NCBI RefSeq assembly: GCF_026274175.1 | Contig: NZ_JAPHNL010000233.1 | Span: 1-56,453 of the forward strand | Direction: 5' to 3' | Source: Streptomyces beihaiensis | GTDB lineage: Bacteria > Actinomycetota > Actinomycetes > Streptomycetales > Streptomycetaceae | DNA length: 56,453 bases | Shown: positions 19,066 to 28,113 of the stretch, piece after piece | How the letters are laid out: each line of letters starts with the position of its first letter | How positions within the stretch are numbered: position 1 is the stretch's first letter | Notes under the pieces: generated by a model | What the model was told of the DNA's origin: nothing | Seen by the model: only the letters and a program-made list of their open reading frames with translations | The model's database searches: none | Made by a program: the position numbers and the translations under genes

Positions 19066-19893
19066 ATGTTCCGGCAACACCGTCCCCGTCGGCCGGCCAC
19101 CGCCGACGACCTGCTGGCCGAACTGGGTCGGCTCACCTCGCAGGCCCTGGAGCGGGCCGAACTGCAACGTGCCCGCATCGAGTTGGCAGAGGCCCTCCAG
19201 CGCGAGATGCTGCCGGGCTCCCTGCCCGAAGCGCCCGGACTGCGGACGGCCGCCCGCTACGCGCCCGCACGCTCGGGCCTCGACATCGGCGGCGACTGGT
19301 ACGACGGCTTCCGGCTCGCGGACGGGTCCCTGGGGTTCTCGGTCGGCGACGTCCAGGGCCACGACGTGGAGGCGGCGGCTTTCATGGGGCAGGTACGCAT
19401 GGGACTGCGCGCGGTGGCGGCGTTCACCGCCGATCCGGGCGAGGTGCTCAGCCGCACCAACGATCTGCTCGTGTCGATGAACTCCGGTCTCTTCGCGACG
19501 TGCAGCTTCCTCCGCTTCGACCCGGACACCCGGGAACTGCTCGGCGCCCGTGCCGGACATGTCCCCACCCTCTGGGCGACGGACGACGGGCGGGGCGGCA
19601 CCGTCGACGACGAAGGCGGTATCCCCCTGGGCATCAGGGCGGGCGAGCGCTTCCCCGTCACCCGTCACCCGCTGCCCGAGCGGGGAACGACGGTCCTGGT
19701 CACCGACGGAGTTCTGGAAGGCCCGGCCTTCCCGATAGAGGACGGCCTCGAGAACGTCCTGAGCATCGTCCAGGACGGCGCGGCCGACGACCCCGGTGAC
19801 CTGGCGGCCCGGGTCATCGGGGCGGCCGACCTGACCGGACACACCGACGACGCGGCCGTGCTGGTCCTGCGCCACGACGGGGGAGCCACCTGA
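19066..19893 (+). CDS. SpoIIE-family Ser/Thr phosphatase (short form)
   Basis: A 275-residue protein. A short helical N-terminus (LLAELGRLTSQALERAELQ) leads into a PP2C domain: ALQREMLPGSLPEAPGL, DIGGDWYDGFRLADG, SVGDVQGHDVEAAAFMGQVR, VLVTDGVLEG and HTDDAAVLVLRHD. The metal-binding Asp residues of the family are all present. There is no kinase or sensor domain. The ATG at 19066 is preferred for its GGAGGGGG site. The stop shares one base with the start of the MASE1 membrane gene (TGATG), so the phosphatase and a membrane sensor are likely made together and may function as split parts of one signalling unit. Confidence 0.9.
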   Translation: MFRQHRPRRPATADDLLAELGRLTSQALERAELQRARIELAEALQREMLPGSLPEAPGLRTAARYAPARSGLDIGGDWYDGFRLADGSLGFSVGDVQGHDVEAAAFMGQVRMGLRAVAAFTADPGEVLSRTNDLLVSMNSGLFATCSFLRFDPDTRELLGARAGHVPTLWATDDGRGGTVDDEGGIPLGIRAGERFPVTRHPLPERGTTVLVTDGVLEGPAFPIEDGLENVLSIVQDGAADDPGDLAARVIGAADLTGHTDDAAVLVLRHDGGAT

Positions 19894-20942
19894 TGCGGCC
19901 CCGCCGGCCGGGCACCACGGACACGGCCCGCCGTCCGATGACCGGCATGACGCGCTTCACGACCCTGCGACGGCCGGCGGCGACGGGGCTCACGATCCTC
20001 GCGGTCGCCGTCGTGTACGCCGCGACGGGACGTCTGGGACTGCTGGAGCAGGTCGTCGTCGCGGGCGCCCACATCACACCGCTGTGGCCGCCCACCGGCG
20101 TGGCCCTGGCCGGCCTGCTGCTCCTTGGCGTCCGGATCTGGCCCGGGATCGCGGTGGGCGCGTTCCTGGTGATGCTGTCTCTCGGGCCGCTGTCCCCCGG
20201 AGCCCTCGCGATCGCCGCCGGCAACACGGCCGGACCGCTCTGCTCGTACGCGCTGCTGCGCCGCCTCGGCTTCCGGACCGAACTCGACCGGCTCAGGGAC
20301 GGCCTCGCGCTGGTCTTCGCGGGCGCCTTCGCGGGGATGCTGGTCAGCTCCGGCGTGGGCAGCATGACGCTCCTGGTCACCGGCGGACTGTCCGCGAGCG
20401 AGTTCTGGGCCGCCTGGTCCGCATGGTGGACCGGAGACGCCATGGGAGTCCTGGTGGTCGCACCCGTGCTGCTCAGCCTGCGCACCGTCCGGCCACCGCG
20501 GCGAACCGGCCACTGGGGATGGGCCGAGCCCGTGGCGCTGATGGCCGCCACGGCGGGCGTCACCAGCGCCGTCACCAACACCCCGCTGCCGCTGCTGTTC
20601 CTCGTGTTCCCGTTGCTGATCTGGGCGGCCCTGCGCACTCGGCTGGTCGGCGCCGCACCCTGCGTGCTCCTGATGTCCGTGCTCACGGTGGTGGCGGCGA
20701 CCCATCGCCGCGGGCCGTTCGCCGGGCGCGGCATCGTCGAGAACATGATCACGGTCCAGGCCCTCAACGGCGCGGCCGCGCTCACCGTGCTGCTGCTCGC
20801 GGCCGTCGTCGCCGAGCGGGAGAACACCTACCAGAAGCTCGAGGAGGCGTGCGCCACCCTCACCGAGCTCGTGGCGGGCCTCACGCCCCGCCGGCCGCCC
20901 CTCCACCGTGAGGAGCCCGACGGGCGGGACCGCGGTTGGTGA
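19893..20942 (+). CDS. MASE1-domain integral membrane sensor protein
   Basis: A 349-residue membrane protein with about eight to nine hydrophobic helices. The MASE1 landmarks are present: a first helix, then HITPLWPPTGVALAGLLLLGVRIWPGIAVGAF in part, ALLRRLGFRTELDRLRDGLALVFAGAFAG and WWTGDAMGVLVVAPVLL. MASE1 is usually an input domain fused to kinases or diguanylate cyclases; here it stands alone with only a short Arg-rich tail of about 45 residues that includes a possible coiled coil (ENTYQKLEEACATLTELVAGL). It overlaps the phosphatase gene by one base, so it probably signals to that phosphatase. The ligand is unknown. Confidence 0.85.
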   Translation: MRPRRPGTTDTARRPMTGMTRFTTLRRPAATGLTILAVAVVYAATGRLGLLEQVVVAGAHITPLWPPTGVALAGLLLLGVRIWPGIAVGAFLVMLSLGPLSPGALAIAAGNTAGPLCSYALLRRLGFRTELDRLRDGLALVFAGAFAGMLVSSGVGSMTLLVTGGLSASEFWAAWSAWWTGDAMGVLVVAPVLLSLRTVRPPRRTGHWGWAEPVALMAATAGVTSAVTNTPLPLLFLVFPLLIWAALRTRLVGAAPCVLLMSVLTVVAATHRRGPFAGRGIVENMITVQALNGAAALTVLLLAAVVAERENTYQKLEEACATLTELVAGLTPRRPPLHREEPDGRDRGW

Positions 20943-21002
20943 GTCCCGGCGGACGTATCGGCACGGACGTATAGGCGCGGGCGAGTCGTCGGGGGCGAGC
21001 CG

Positions 21003-22217
21003 TCATCCGGTGAAGACCAGCGTGACGTTGTGTCCGCCGAACCCGAAGGAGTTGGCGACAGCCGCCGACCACCGCCCGGTGCGCCGCTCGCCACGCACCA
21101 CGTCCAGTTCCACGCGCGGGTCCAGCGTGTCGAGGTTGCGCGTGGGCGGCACCGCGCCGTCCCCGAGGGCGAGCAGAGCGGCCATGGCGCCGACCGCGCC
21201 GGACGCGCCCAGCATGTGACCGGTCATCGACTTCGTCGCCGTCACCGCGGCGTGGCCGCCGATCACCCGGCCGATCGCCCCTGCCTCGGCCAGATCGCCG
21301 GACTCCGTCGAGGTGGCGTGGGCATGCACCACGCCGATGTCCGCCGGGCTCAGACCGGCGTCGCGCAGCGCTGATTCCATGGCGAAGACCTGGCCCTCCG
21401 TGTCGGAGGCGGTGATGTGGCGTGCGCTCGAACCGACCGCACTGCCGGCGAGCACGCCGTAGGCGCGGGCTCCGCGGGCGCGGGCGAAGCCGTCGCGCTC
21501 GAGCACCATCATCCCGGCGCCCTCACCCATGACGAACCCGGACCGGTCCACATCGAACGGGCGGGAGACCGTCTCCGGGTCCGCCGACCGTGTCGACAAC
21601 GCCTTCATCTGGGCGAACGCGGCGAGGGTGAAGGGGTGCAGGCACGCCTCGACGCCGCCGGCGAGGACGATGTCCGCCCGCCCGGCGCGGATCAGATCCT
21701 GCCCGAGGGACAGGGCCTCCGCCCCGGACGCGCAGGCGCTCACCGGAGCCCTGGCGCCTGCCTTCGCGCCCAGGTCCATGCTCACCTGGGCGGCGGGCCC
21801 GTTGGGCATCAGCATGGGCACCGCGAACGGTGAGATACGGCGGATTCCGGAGCGCTCGAAGATGTCGTCCTGCCCCAGCGTGGTCAGGACACCGCCGGTC
21901 CCCGTGCCGATGACCACGGCGAACCGCTCGGGCTCGACCTGCGGAGCACCGGCGTCCCGCCACGCCTCACGTGCGCTGAGAACGGCGACCTGCTCGCCGC
22001 GGTCCAGCTTTCTCGCCTCGGGCCTCGGCAGCAGGGAGGCCGGGTCCACGGTGAGCCGGGCCGCGACATGCACGGGCAGGTCAGCGGCCCACTCCTCCTC
22101 CAGACGCCGCACGCCGGACTCGCCGCGCAGCAGCGCCGACCACGACGACGGCGCGTCGGCGCCCAGCGGCGTCATCGCGCCGACGCCCGTCACCAGGACA
22201 CGATCGCTGTGGGGCAC
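21003..22217 (-). CDS. fabF: Beta-ketoacyl-ACP synthase II (FabF-like)
   Basis: A 404-residue thiolase-fold condensing enzyme. The active-site Cys lies in VSACASGAEALSLG, the two His in HAHATSTESGD and near the C-terminus in VANSFGFGGHNV, and Lys in ATKSMTGHMLGASG. It extends acyl-ACP with malonyl-ACP. There are no acyltransferase, ACP or chain-length-factor genes nearby, so it is a stand-alone ketosynthase, not a polyketide cluster; it may be a second copy beside the housekeeping fab operon. The GTG at 22217 with GAGGAGG just upstream is chosen over the longer frame. Confidence 0.88.
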   Translation of the reverse strand: MPHSDRVLVTGVGAMTPLGADAPSSWSALLRGESGVRRLEEEWAADLPVHVAARLTVDPASLLPRPEARKLDRGEQVAVLSAREAWRDAGAPQVEPERFAVVIGTGTGGVLTTLGQDDIFERSGIRRISPFAVPMLMPNGPAAQVSMDLGAKAGARAPVSACASGAEALSLGQDLIRAGRADIVLAGGVEACLHPFTLAAFAQMKALSTRSADPETVSRPFDVDRSGFVMGEGAGMMVLERDGFARARGARAYGVLAGSAVGSSARHITASDTEGQVFAMESALRDAGLSPADIGVVHAHATSTESGDLAEAGAIGRVIGGHAAVTATKSMTGHMLGASGAVGAMAALLALGDGAVPPTRNLDTLDPRVELDVVRGERRTGRWSAAVANSFGFGGHNVTLVFTG

Positions 22218-22381
22218 ACAGCCCTCCTCGAATTGTGCGGATGTCACAGACGGCCTGAGGGGCCGCCCAGTGATCATCTCAGCCTCGAAGTGGGAATTCA
22301 GGAGGGCGGTCCACCGATTGAGGGCGGGTGGAATTGTTCATCTACGACAATCAGGTGCGGTGTCGGCCGGACGGGCCCGGC

Positions 22382-23947
22382 TCACCCTCCGCTGAGGCCG
22401 GTCTCCTCCAGGTCGAGGGCGCGCTGGAGGTGACGCCGGGTCGTGTTGCTGATCTCGTTGGCCTCGTACAGGCGCTGGAGCTCGGCCGACTCCACGGCGA
22501 TCAGCGCACGCCGGACGGCACTGTAGGAGTCGGCGAGGCGCATCGACGGGCCGGTGTCGTCGCCGGTGTCGGCGTCGGCCTGGTGCAGACGCGCCTCCAG
22601 GTGGCGGCGGGCCTGCTTGAGCACCGGCTCCGGCGCGGCGTCGGCCGCCTCGTACTGGTCAAGCTCGGCGAGCGCGGCCTGGGCGAGACGGCGGCGGGCC
22701 CTGGCCTCCTCGCGGGCCGTGTGCTCCGGCTCCAGGGCGAGGCCGGAGCGGCGCACGACCGGGGCGAGCGTGAAGCCCTGGACGATGAGCGTGAGGACGA
22801 TGGTGCCGGTGGTGATGGTGAGGATCAGCGCGCGGTGGGGCAGCGGCGCCCCCGAGTCGGTGGCCAGGGGGATCGACAGGGCCGCCGCCAGAGGCATCAC
22901 GCCCCGTGTGCCCGCCCAGGACAGCACCGCGGGCACACGCCAGGAGATGTGGGAGGTGCCTTTGCGGTACTGCATGAGAGCCGAGAGCGGGAAGACCCAC
23001 AGCAGCCGGATCGCCAGCACCGTGAAGCCGACGGCGGGAACCCACAGGGGCCAGCCGCGCTCGTCGGCCGCCAGGTCACCCACAAGCGCCGGCAGCTCCA
23101 GGCCGATGACCGCGAAGACGACACTCTCCAGCAGGAACACCACCGTGTCGTAGACCGCGTGGATCTGGAGCCGGTTCGAGGCGTTGGTGAGGCGGTGCCC
23201 GGTGTTGCCCAGGATCACCCCGGCCACGACCACCGAGGTCACGCCCGACGCGTGCAGCTCCTCGGCCAGTACGTACGACGCGTACGGCGTCACCAGCGCG
23301 ATCACGGTCTCCAGGACCGGGTCCTCGGTACGTCCGCGGATCAGCATCACCACCCCCGCGACCGCGCCGCCGATCAGGGCTCCACCGCCGCCGAGCAGCA
23401 CGAACTGGCCCGCGGCCGACGGCACGGAGACCGCCCCGGCGGCCACCGCCGTGCCCACCGCCACCTTGAACAGGACCAGCGACGTCGCGTCGTTGAACAG
23501 GCTCTCGGCCTGCACCATCACCTGCACCCGCGAGGGCAGCGACAGCCTGCGGCCCAGCGCGGTCACCGCCACCGGGTCGGTGCTGGCCAGGACGGCCCCG
23601 AGGACGAACGCCGCCGGGGCGGAGAGCGGAGTGAGCGCGGAGGCGATCATGCCGACCGTCACGGCGGACGCCAGGACCAGACCGAAGGCCAGGATGGCCA
23701 CCGGCCGCCACACCGCACGCAGTTCCCGGCCGGAGATCTCCTCCGCGGAGGCGTACAGCAGTGGCGGCAGCACCAGGATGCTGATCACTTGCGGTGGCAC
23801 ATGAATGGGCGGCACCCACGGCACGAGGCCGACCGCCAGTCCGGCGACGACCAGGAGGGACGGGGCGGGCAGACTCCAGTGACGGGCGCCCGTGGCGACG
23901 GCGGTGGCCAGGACCACGAGCAGGAGAACGATCGTCAGGCCGGTCAT
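22382..23947 (-). CDS. Na+/H+ antiporter (CPA1/NhaP family)
   Basis: A 521-residue membrane protein with about twelve hydrophobic helices followed by a soluble C-terminal tail of about 110 residues. ASTDPVAVTALGRRLSLP and AESLFNDATSLVLFKVAV carry the ion-binding acidic residues of the CPA1 family, and SWAGTRGVMPLAAALSIP is the conserved C-terminal helix. The Na_H_Exchanger domain fills residues ~10-410. The tail is helical and charged and may regulate pH response. Monocistronic by spacing (164 bp before, 119 bp after). Substrate preference among Na+, K+ and Li+ cannot be judged. Confidence 0.9.
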   Translation of the reverse strand: MTGLTIVLLLVVLATAVATGARHWSLPAPSLLVVAGLAVGLVPWVPPIHVPPQVISILVLPPLLYASAEEISGRELRAVWRPVAILAFGLVLASAVTVGMIASALTPLSAPAAFVLGAVLASTDPVAVTALGRRLSLPSRVQVMVQAESLFNDATSLVLFKVAVGTAVAAGAVSVPSAAGQFVLLGGGGALIGGAVAGVVMLIRGRTEDPVLETVIALVTPYASYVLAEELHASGVTSVVVAGVILGNTGHRLTNASNRLQIHAVYDTVVFLLESVVFAVIGLELPALVGDLAADERGWPLWVPAVGFTVLAIRLLWVFPLSALMQYRKGTSHISWRVPAVLSWAGTRGVMPLAAALSIPLATDSGAPLPHRALILTITTGTIVLTLIVQGFTLAPVVRRSGLALEPEHTAREEARARRRLAQAALAELDQYEAADAAPEPVLKQARRHLEARLHQADADTGDDTGPSMRLADSYSAVRRALIAVESAELQRLYEANEISNTTRRHLQRALDLEETGLSGG

Positions 23948-24066
23948 GGGATGTCCCCGTCGGTAGTGGCGCGCGAGCTCTTCGCCGACCAGACTTCCCG
24001 GCACTCCACCTGGACCTTATCCGAATTCCGACGGGACTCATACGGCCGTTCGGAATGCGCGCCCTG

Positions 24067-26268
24067 TCATCGCGGCGCGGCGTCCCGGAGGCTGAGGGCC
24101 AGGTCGTTGGTGACCGTGAAGAACGGCTTGGCGCGCGTGGCGCCCCGGGTCGGGTGGGTCAGGGCGGCAGCGGGGACGGCGTCCGTCTTCTTGCGGTCGA
24201 CGACGTCGCCGCCGATCCGCCCGACCGGGACCGGCGCGCGCGCGGCGTCGAGCCGGAGCCGCAGGTCCCACAGGTCGTGCTCGTCGGTGCGCACGGCGAG
24301 CGCCTCCCGGTACGGGATCGCGAAGGTGAAGTGCCCGGTGGCCGGGTCCGTGCGGGTGAGGGGGAGAGTCAGGTCCTGGGCTTCGCCGTGACGGGAGACC
24401 GCGACGACGGTCGCCGTGCGCGGCAGCGGAGTGCCGGAGGGCGCGAGGAGCCGGGCGGTGATGACGGCCTGTTCGTACGAGCCGGAGCCGGAGCCGGAGC
24501 CTGAGTCCGTGTCCGGGCCGACGACGCGGAGGCCGGTGACCTCGGCGTGGGCCGGGCGCTGCCAGGTGCGCAGGGCCAGATAGCCGTCCTCGGTCGCGTA
24601 GGGCAGCCGGGAGACGACCTGGTCGCCGACGAGCAGGGGAGGCCGGCCGACCCGGCGGGCCTGTTCCGCCAGACGGCAGGTGAGCCGCCGACGCCGGTCC
24701 GAGGGGGCGCCCCGGCGGATGACGTAACAGTCCCAGCGGCCCTCGGCCAGTTCGTGCCGGTCGGCGGTGAGGGTGACGTGGATGTCGTCGAGGTCCGGGG
24801 CGAGGGCCACGTCCGGCACGGGCAGCCGGATCTCGCGGCCCTTCGGGTCGCGGCGCAGCCGGGCCAGGAAGTCCAGCGGCCCCGGGGGCAGGGTGGCGGC
24901 GTCCAGATGGACCGTGACGGACCCGTCGGCCGCGGCGCGGGCGGTGGCGACCGGCCGTGTCCGGGCCGGGTTCGCGGGACGCGCAGCCGCGGTTGACGAG
25001 GGTGCGGGCGTCGACGCGGATGTCGGCGCGGGCGCCGCGACGGCGGAGCGCAGCCGGGACCAGAGCCTGTCCCGGACGCCCGGCGCCGACGTATCGGCCG
25101 TGCGCAGGCGGGCGGCCTGTAGCTGACCGAAGAGCCGCTCGTAGCGCCGGGCGATCGCCGCGGGTTCGTAGGCGGTGGCCCGCTCGCGGGCCGCGGCACC
25201 GAGCCGGGCGCGCAGATCGGTGTCGCCGAGCAGCCGCGCCAGGGCGGCGGCGTACCCGTCGACCCCGCTGTCCAGGGGGACGAGCACTCCGTCGGTGTCG
25301 TGGCTGATTATCTCGGCGGGGCCGTGCGGGCAGTCGGTGGCGACGACCGGGACGCCGCAGTGCATGGCCTCGACGATCGTCATGCCGAAGGACTCCATGT
25401 CGGAGGAGACGGCGGCGACGGCGCCCTTGGCCCACTCGGACTCGATCGGGGAGACGGGGCCCATGAGGAAGACGCGCTCGTACAGACCGAGGTCGTCGAT
25501 CCGGCCGCGCAGGGCCTTCTTCTCGGGGCCGCGGCCGTAGATCCGCAGCGTCCAGTCGGGGTGTGCGTCGGCGATCCGGGCGAAGGCGTCGATGAGCCGG
25601 TCGTACCGCTTGACCGTCACCAGGCGGCCCGCGGCGACGATCACCTTGGAGTCGAGGGCGGCGGGTTCGACGGCGGGCGCGGGGACGCTGTTGGGAACGG
25701 CGAGGATCCGGGTGGTCACGTCCGGCAGCGCGGCCCGGTACTGGGCGGCGTCGGCCTCGGAGACCGTCACGAACGCGTCGAGCCCGGCGATGGCACGGTT
25801 CTGGTGGCCGCGCAGCGTGGGGTTGTGGGCGTCGAGGCTCAGATGTTCCTGGCCGACACGGACATAGCGGGACTGGCCGTCGCGGGCCAGGTAGCCGTTG
25901 AGGTCGGGCCGGGTGGCGATGACGACGTCGGCGTCGGTCTCGCGCAGCCACCGGCCGATGCGCTCGTCCTGGAGGGCGGAGTAGGGCAGGCGGGCGGAGT
26001 TCGCGGCGGCGCCGGTGTCCGGGAACATCGTGCACGGCTGCCGGGTGAGCGGGTGGTCGCCCTCGTGGCCAGGAGTGTCCTCACGCATGTCTATCAACGA
26101 CGTGAGCCGGACCCGGGGGTCGAGCGGGATCGCGGGCTCGTCCAGAACGCGATGGACGCTGACCACCTCGACGTCGTGGCGGGTGGCGAAACCACGGGAG
26201 AGGTTCGCGGTGGCGCGGATGGTGCCGCCGATCCCGTAGGCGTTGTTGATCAGGAACGCGATCTTCAT
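24067..26268 (-). CDS. Large GT4 glycosyltransferase with C-terminal beta-rich domain
   Basis: A 733-residue cytosolic protein. Residues ~1-375 form a GT-B glycosyltransferase of family 4: MKIAFLINNAYGIGGTIRAT, VGQEHLSLDAHN, VIVAAGRLVTVKRYDRLIDAF, and the ExxxxxxxE donor-binding motif ESFGMTIVEAMHCGVPVVATD. A Pro/Ala/Thr-rich linker (~395-435) leads into ~300 residues of beta-strand-like sequence (DGSVTVHLDAATLPPGPLDF) with an SGSGSGSGS tract. This layout is seen in actinobacterial enzymes related to teichoic-acid-type glycosyltransferases; the tail role is unknown. MKIAFLINN at 26268 is preferred to a GTG 24 bp upstream lacking a ribosome site. It stands alone. Confidence 0.85.
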   Translation of the reverse strand: MKIAFLINNAYGIGGTIRATANLSRGFATRHDVEVVSVHRVLDEPAIPLDPRVRLTSLIDMREDTPGHEGDHPLTRQPCTMFPDTGAAANSARLPYSALQDERIGRWLRETDADVVIATRPDLNGYLARDGQSRYVRVGQEHLSLDAHNPTLRGHQNRAIAGLDAFVTVSEADAAQYRAALPDVTTRILAVPNSVPAPAVEPAALDSKVIVAAGRLVTVKRYDRLIDAFARIADAHPDWTLRIYGRGPEKKALRGRIDDLGLYERVFLMGPVSPIESEWAKGAVAAVSSDMESFGMTIVEAMHCGVPVVATDCPHGPAEIISHDTDGVLVPLDSGVDGYAAALARLLGDTDLRARLGAAARERATAYEPAAIARRYERLFGQLQAARLRTADTSAPGVRDRLWSRLRSAVAAPAPTSASTPAPSSTAAARPANPARTRPVATARAAADGSVTVHLDAATLPPGPLDFLARLRRDPKGREIRLPVPDVALAPDLDDIHVTLTADRHELAEGRWDCYVIRRGAPSDRRRRLTCRLAEQARRVGRPPLLVGDQVVSRLPYATEDGYLALRTWQRPAHAEVTGLRVVGPDTDSGSGSGSGSYEQAVITARLLAPSGTPLPRTATVVAVSRHGEAQDLTLPLTRTDPATGHFTFAIPYREALAVRTDEHDLWDLRLRLDAARAPVPVGRIGGDVVDRKKTDAVPAAALTHPTRGATRAKPFFTVTNDLALSLRDAAPR

Positions 26269-26405
26269 CGTGGTGTTCTCCCGGGCTGCCACCTGGGCAG
26301 GGTGGAGCCATCAGTCCGAGCCGCGGCAGGAAGTCTTGTCTGGATCTACGCGACCTTACAGGTGCCGCACAAGAGCTTCACATGCGCAGACGCCGATCCG
26401 GCAGG

Positions 26406-26451
26406 GGCGATCGCCGGCGGGGGCACGGGGGCGCCCCCGCCGGCGATCGCC
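26406..26451 (-). terminator. Very strong hairpin terminator (19-bp perfect stem)
   Basis: Arms 26406-26424 and 26433-26451 are exact 19-bp inverted repeats (starting GGCGATCGCC) with an 8-base loop. It begins 36 bp after the stop of the secreted-protein gene transcribed from the right, and is also upstream of the GT4 gene, so it isolates the two units. It is the longest perfect stem I found in the window. Confidence 0.85.
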
Positions 26452-26486
26452 ACCGCGAGGTGGCGTCGTACGCGCCGCGTACCGCG

Positions 26487-27983
26487 TCAGGGGGTGAGCG
26501 CTCCGCGCAGCGAACTCAACGGCACGGTGAACAGGACGCGTTCGCGCACCGGATGGTCGGTCGGCCAGTCGCCGTTACTGTCGGCCGCCCACTCGGTCTG
26601 GCTCCACACCCGCTGCTGGTCGGGCATGTACGTCATGCCTTCGGAGTGCTGAGCCCAGGTCCGCGCTCCGGTGGTCGAACCGTGCGCGGAGGTGGGGTCG
26701 TGCGCGGCGGTGCGCTGCCCGGCGCCGGGCAGCGGCTCCCGCCAGGGGACACCGGCCACCTTGGGGCCCGCCACCGAGTCGGCGGTGTAGAGGACGCGTT
26801 CGCCGTTCTCGGTGCGGCTGAAGGTGCCCTGCATGCCCACGATCCCCGTGTCGTACACGTCCATCGGATCGGCGTGCCCCGCGCTGTTGACGGCGATGGG
26901 CATCAGCCGGCTGGTCGGGGCGAGCTTGTAGCGCCAGACGCGGGCGGTGCGGTAGTGCTTCGGGTTCGTCGTGACGAACTCGTTGGCGACCAGCGTGTAC
27001 GGGTTGCTGGAGCGGTCGAGCGCGAGCCCGTCGAAGCACGGTGTGCGGGTGTCGGCGCTGGTGGCCGAGCAGTGGTCGTCGCCGACGCTGTACGAACCGA
27101 TGGCGGGCCAGAAGTACTGGTAGCCGTGGGCCGAGACCTGGCTGCCGCGCTTGCCGGTCCAGGAGGCGCTGGTGTTGGCACGGTAGATGTGCTTGGTGGA
27201 GAAGACGTAGATGGCGTTGTGGTGCTTGTGCTCGTTCGTGCCGCCCAGCGAGCCGGTCACCAGGAGCTTGTCGCCCCACCAGACCATGCCGCCCATGTGG
27301 GACTTGAGCGGACGGAAGTCGGTGCCGCCGTTGATCGGGATCACCGGCAGGGCCCACCGGTACCCGAGATAGTGGGTCGAGTCGACGTCGGCGTTGATCA
27401 GTGCCAGACGGCCGAGCTTCGCGCTCTGGTTGGCGCTGCCCCACCCGGAGACGAGCACCCGGTCCGTGCCCCACATGCCGTCGCCGTCGGAGTCGCCGGA
27501 GGACGTCAGACCCTGCGGCGACCAGTGCTGGGTCGTCGCGTCGCCCTTGTCCCAGCAGTACACGGAGTTCGTCGGCACGCTCGGATACGTGGGGCGGGCG
27601 GCGCGCTCGTCGGCGGTGCAGGCCGAGGTGGACGAGCGGTGCAGATGATGATTGACCGCCGAGTTGACGATGGTGTGGATGCTGGAATTGGCGAACGTGG
27701 CGTCCATCTTCTTCTGCGAGGGGTCCGGCACGCGATGCACGGTCAGCCGCAGCTTGGCCGCCGCGGCCGCGGAGGCGCGGGTGGCCCTGCCGGGGTGTGC
27801 GGCGGAACGGGCGGCCGCGACGGGAGACATGACGGCGGCCGCGCCGGCGCCCTCGGCCCTGGCGCTGTTCGCGGCGGTGGCCGAGGGCACGAGCGCCATC
27901 GCCGCGAGCGCCACGGCGGCGACCGCGACGCCCGTACGGGCCGGGCCGCGCCGACTCGCCCTGCTCAAAGAGATCCTGGGCAT
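26487..27983 (-). CDS. Secreted protein of unknown function, probable beta-propeller
   Basis: A 498-residue exported protein. Residues 1-40 are a signal peptide (Arg-rich n-region, VAVAAVALAAMALVPSATA). After an Ala-rich stretch, the mature part has repeated strand-like blocks such as GRLALINADVDS, HMGGMVWWGDKLLVTG, NAIYVFSTKHIYRAN, ARVWRYKLAP and RVWSQTEWA, which suggests a propeller with GxLxLI/VYVFS-type blades. Four to five cysteines may form disulphides. No catalytic motif is recognised. The second ATG (27983) has AAGG nine bases upstream and is preferred to 27992. Two exact 15-bp direct repeats lie ~95-130 bp upstream, and a strong hairpin follows. Confidence 0.7.
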   Translation of the reverse strand: MPRISLSRASRRGPARTGVAVAAVALAAMALVPSATAANSARAEGAGAAAVMSPVAAARSAAHPGRATRASAAAAAKLRLTVHRVPDPSQKKMDATFANSSIHTIVNSAVNHHLHRSSTSACTADERAARPTYPSVPTNSVYCWDKGDATTQHWSPQGLTSSGDSDGDGMWGTDRVLVSGWGSANQSAKLGRLALINADVDSTHYLGYRWALPVIPINGGTDFRPLKSHMGGMVWWGDKLLVTGSLGGTNEHKHHNAIYVFSTKHIYRANTSASWTGKRGSQVSAHGYQYFWPAIGSYSVGDDHCSATSADTRTPCFDGLALDRSSNPYTLVANEFVTTNPKHYRTARVWRYKLAPTSRLMPIAVNSAGHADPMDVYDTGIVGMQGTFSRTENGERVLYTADSVAGPKVAGVPWREPLPGAGQRTAAHDPTSAHGSTTGARTWAQHSEGMTYMPDQQRVWSQTEWAADSNGDWPTDHPVRERVLFTVPLSSLRGALTP

Positions 27984-28075
27984 GCGCCTCATCCTTCAAA
28001 GTCCTTGGGAATCCTCGGAAATTCCCTCCTCGCGCCCAATTCGGCGCGGCGAGCAGGGCGTTGCCGAGTGGTCTG

Positions 28076-28113
28076 TGTCAGTACACCCGGTGATCTGGTG
28101 TCAGTACACCCGG
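28076..28113. repeat. Two exact 15-bp direct repeats, 23 bp apart
   Basis: TGTCAGTACACCCGG occurs at 28076-28090 and again at 28099-28113. The 23-bp period is close to two helical turns, so two copies would face the same side of DNA. They lie upstream of the secreted-protein gene and abut the blaI-like stop. A tandem operator is one reading; a simple duplication is the other. Confidence 0.65.

Noticed and set aside
19893-20942. MASE1 gene as the C-terminal part of a fused kinase
   Set aside because: The frame stops at 20942 with no kinase or GGDEF sequence after it in any frame.
21003-22217. FabF gene as marker of a type II polyketide cluster
   Set aside because: No chain-length factor, ACP, cyclase or ketoreductase genes flank it.
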